Origin: an uncultured Pelagibacteraceae bacterium
GTDB lineage: Bacteria > Pseudomonadota > Alphaproteobacteria > Pelagibacterales > Pelagibacteraceae
Length of the DNA: 64,000 nt
Direction of reading: 5' to 3'
Assembly: GCA_902555275.1 (NCBI GenBank)
Contig: CACDRY010000003.1
Span: 62,001-126,000 of the forward strand
Made by a program: the position numbers and the translations under genes. Under the pieces are notes generated by a model that did not search any database, was not told the DNA's origin, and worked only from the letters and a program-made list of their open reading frames with translations. Shown piece after piece: positions 62,084 through 64,000 of this stretch; position 1 is the first letter of the stretch; each line of letters begins with the position of its first letter.

Positions 62084-63544
62084 ATGAAAAAATTTGATGT
62101 CACAATAGTAGGATTAGGACCTGCGGGAGGAACTTTAGCAAACCTTCTGGCAATGCATGACTTTTCAATATTAATTCTTGATAGAGAAAAAAGTTTTTAT
62201 CCACTACCTAGAGCGGTTCATTTTGATGACGAAATAATGAGAGTATTTCAAACAATAGGAATTACAAAAGAATTTTTGAAACACACTATAATTAATAAAG
62301 GCACTAAATTCGTTAATTCTAAGGATAAAGTGATATTAGATTGGCCAAGACCAAAAAAAATTACAGAAAATGGATGGTATCCAAGTTATAGATTCCATCA
62401 ACCAGACCTAGAAAAAAAACTTAGAAAAAAATTAAAAAATTATAAAAAAGTCTCAATAGAACAAAATTCTGAAGTAATAAAAATTAAAAATTCAAAAAAT
62501 CATGTCGATATAACTTATTTAAATTTAAATAATCACAAAGAGTATCTCGTGAGGTCAAAATATGTAATTGGTTGTGATGGCGCCAACTCTATAACTAGAA
62601 AACAAATGAAAACAAAAATGGATAATTTAGGTTTTACTCAAAAATGGGCAGTAGTTGATTTAATTTTAAAAAAGAAAAAAAATAATTTACCTGATAGAAC
62701 AATTCAATATTCAAATCCAAAACAACCAGCAACATATTGTAGAAATGTTGGCAGACGTAGAAGATGGGAATTTGCAATTAAGGAAAAACATAGTGATAAA
62801 AAAGTTTTATCAGAAAATTATATTTGGAATTTTCTAAAACCTTGGCTGAATAAAAGTGAGGCAATTATTGAGAGAAAAACAATTTATACATTTGAATCTG
62901 CTATTGCGAGAAAATGGCGAAAAGGTAGAGTTTTTATAGCAGGTGATGCCGCTCATTTAATGCCACCATTTATGGGGCAAGGAATGTGTGCTGGGATTAG
63001 AGATGCTTCAAATTTGGCATGGAAAATTGCCAACTGTATAAGAAATAAATTTGATGAAACACTTTTAAACACATATCAATCAGAAAGATCTCTTAATGTT
63101 AAAGAATATATTGAAACCACTATGAGGATGGGAGAATTTGTAAATGCTGTTGAGTCTATTCAAATAACAGACAATATAAAATTTGATAAAAAAGGTATTA
63201 AAAGTATGCAGTCAATTAAACCTAAACTAGGAAAAGGCCTAGGTAACCTAAAGGATAGAAATAGAGGAAAAATTTTTCCTCAATTCAAGCTTAAAAATAA
63301 TAAAACCCTAGATGAATATTTTTCAAAAAAAGGAATGATAATTTTATCTTCAGATATAAAGCCTAAAAACTCAAAAAATTACATCATATTGAAAGCAAAT
63401 AATTTAAGCGATGTATTAAAATATTTAAGAAATATTAATTCAAAAGCTATTTTAGTAAGACCTGATAGATTTATTTTAGCTTCAGCAAGATCAAATAAAG
63501 ATGTTAGTTTTCTTTTTAAAAAATATTCAGCATTTTTAAGCTAA
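62084..63544 (+). CDS. FAD-dependent aromatic monooxygenase (MhpA/phenol hydroxylase type)
   Basis: A 486-residue flavoprotein hydroxylase. The FAD fold is VTIVGLGPAGGTLANLL, followed by CDGANSITRKQM (the DG motif) and GDAAHLMPPFMGQGMCAGIRD (second FAD motif). The C-terminal part resembles the thioredoxin-like tail of MhpA-type enzymes. It adds a hydroxyl to an aromatic ring, making the catechol for the extradiol dioxygenase upstream. Its last 9 bases overlap the convergent BKACE gene. Confidence 0.88.
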   Translation: MKKFDVTIVGLGPAGGTLANLLAMHDFSILILDREKSFYPLPRAVHFDDEIMRVFQTIGITKEFLKHTIINKGTKFVNSKDKVILDWPRPKKITENGWYPSYRFHQPDLEKKLRKKLKNYKKVSIEQNSEVIKIKNSKNHVDITYLNLNNHKEYLVRSKYVIGCDGANSITRKQMKTKMDNLGFTQKWAVVDLILKKKKNNLPDRTIQYSNPKQPATYCRNVGRRRRWEFAIKEKHSDKKVLSENYIWNFLKPWLNKSEAIIERKTIYTFESAIARKWRKGRVFIAGDAAHLMPPFMGQGMCAGIRDASNLAWKIANCIRNKFDETLLNTYQSERSLNVKEYIETTMRMGEFVNAVESIQITDNIKFDKKGIKSMQSIKPKLGKGLGNLKDRNRGKIFPQFKLKNNKTLDEYFSKKGMIILSSDIKPKNSKNYIILKANNLSDVLKYLRNINSKAILVRPDRFILASARSNKDVSFLFKKYSAFLS

Positions 63545-64000
63545 ATTAAAGATTTCATTTACTGCTTTTATCTTTGAATGGTTATTTGGTGCAATCTCAC
63601 CATTAGGCATATACAAAGAATTTTCAAATCCAACTCTTATTTTGCCTCCTAAGTTTATTGCTTTTTCTAGACAGGATATTTCTTCTCTCGCAAAAGCACA
63701 TATTGCCCAGTCTAAATTAATATTATTCTCTCTCATTTTTTCTAGAAATATTGGAATGTTTTCTGGGTTACTAATTTTACCTGAGTAATGTCCAATTACA
63801 AAGAGACACCAAGCTCCCTCAACATTAATTTTAGCTTTGTTCAATAAATTAACTAATAAATCTATGTCATTTGGATTATATAAAAGATGTTGTATTTTAG
63901 TCCCAGCTTCTGTCAAATATTTATATAACTTTACATCGTCATCGGTTGGATTTCTTGAGGGTATCATTTCAGCTATACCAATTGATGTTCCAGGCGGTGT
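63536..64000 (-). CDS. BKACE (DUF849) beta-keto acid cleavage enzyme, 5' part cut by the window end
   Basis: The frame stays open to the window edge (TPPGTSIGIAEM precedes the first internal Met), so the N-terminal half is missing. Visible C-terminal features fit BKACE enzymes: VEGAWCLFVIGHYSGK, NINLDWAICAFAREEISCLEKAINLGGKIRVGFENSLYMPNGEIAPNN. These enzymes split beta-keto acids with acetyl-CoA. It converges on the aromatic monooxygenase. A role in the same pathway is plausible but unproven. Confidence 0.75.
   Translation of the reverse strand, partial: TPPGTSIGIAEMIPSRNPTDDDVKLYKYLTEAGTKIQHLLYNPNDIDLLVNLLNKAKINVEGAWCLFVIGHYSGKISNPENIPIFLEKMRENNINLDWAICAFAREEISCLEKAINLGGKIRVGFENSLYMPNGEIAPNNHSKIKAVNEIFNLA

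Noticed and set aside
1-64000. CRISPR array, prophage, integrase or genomic-island boundary
   Set aside because: No regularly spaced repeats, phage genes, recombinase or tRNA-flanking direct repeat was seen; the tRNA at 51970 is followed directly by apt.

Overview
The window looks like chromosome of a SAR11-type alphaproteobacterium (Pelagibacterales). It is strongly AT-rich, tightly packed (many TAATG, ATGA or 0-1 base junctions), has very short intergenic regions, and carries genes typical of that group: aprMBA for sulfite oxidation, tauABC with tpa/ald/xsc for taurine, a TPP-riboswitch-controlled SSS transporter (thiV type), amtB, and three TRAP transporter sets. The assignment rests on gene content and base composition, not on a phylogeny. 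No insertion sequence, prophage, CRISPR array or rRNA operon was seen.

Layout. 0-5.6 kb: a DMT transporter cut by the window edge, an hpsN-like dehydrogenase with a Pta-type acyltransferase, a BASS-family symporter, a two-HTH regulator with repeated upstream boxes, and an unusual SMR protein. 5.6-12.4 kb: a leftward Ldh2 dehydrogenase / epoxide hydrolase / aldehyde dehydrogenase operon facing a TRAP operon in the order P-M-Q. 12.4-18.9 kb: taurine uptake (tauABC, with an exceptionally long TauC) divergent from tpa and ald. 18.9-38.6 kb: mostly housekeeping (TesA-like esterase, YbbA/YbbP-like ABC exporter, riboswitch-thiV, rseP, HU, amtB, peroxiredoxin, rhodanese, recX, a DUF3553-cysQ-small membrane protein operon, mnmA, cystathionine beta-lyase, pabB-pabA-pabC, HIT protein). 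38.7-51 kb: sulfur island with aprMBA, an unknown 116-residue protein, a TauE/SafE exporter, suyAB, xsc, a desaturase-like enzyme and a second TRAP operon. 51-57.3 kb: glutathione S-transferase, tRNA(CAT), apt, then mtnP, a PhyH dioxygenase, mtnA and a phosphonate monoester hydrolase-like enzyme as one tight operon. 57.3-64 kb: a third TRAP set whose M/Q and P genes are split around an FAH hydrolase, followed by a two-domain extradiol dioxygenase, a flavin monooxygenase and the end of a BKACE gene.

How the genes work together. Several clusters describe one flow: taurine enters by TauABC, Tpa gives sulfoacetaldehyde (Ald regenerates pyruvate from alanine), Xsc releases sulfite and acetyl phosphate, and the Pta-like enzyme makes acetyl-CoA. 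Dihydroxypropanesulfonate would be oxidised by the HpsN-like enzyme to sulfolactate, which SuyAB splits to pyruvate and sulfite. Sulfite is oxidised to APS by AprBA/AprM or exported by the TauE-like protein. ATP sulfurylase is not in the window. The last 7 kb looks like uptake plus ring hydroxylation and ring cleavage of an aromatic acid.

Five short genes without an entry in ordinary long-ORF calls are proposed: 30896-31042, 31808-31984 (DUF3553), 33150-33233 (27-residue basic peptide with a strong ribosome binding site), 42238-42399, and a re-started ORF at 4975-5187.
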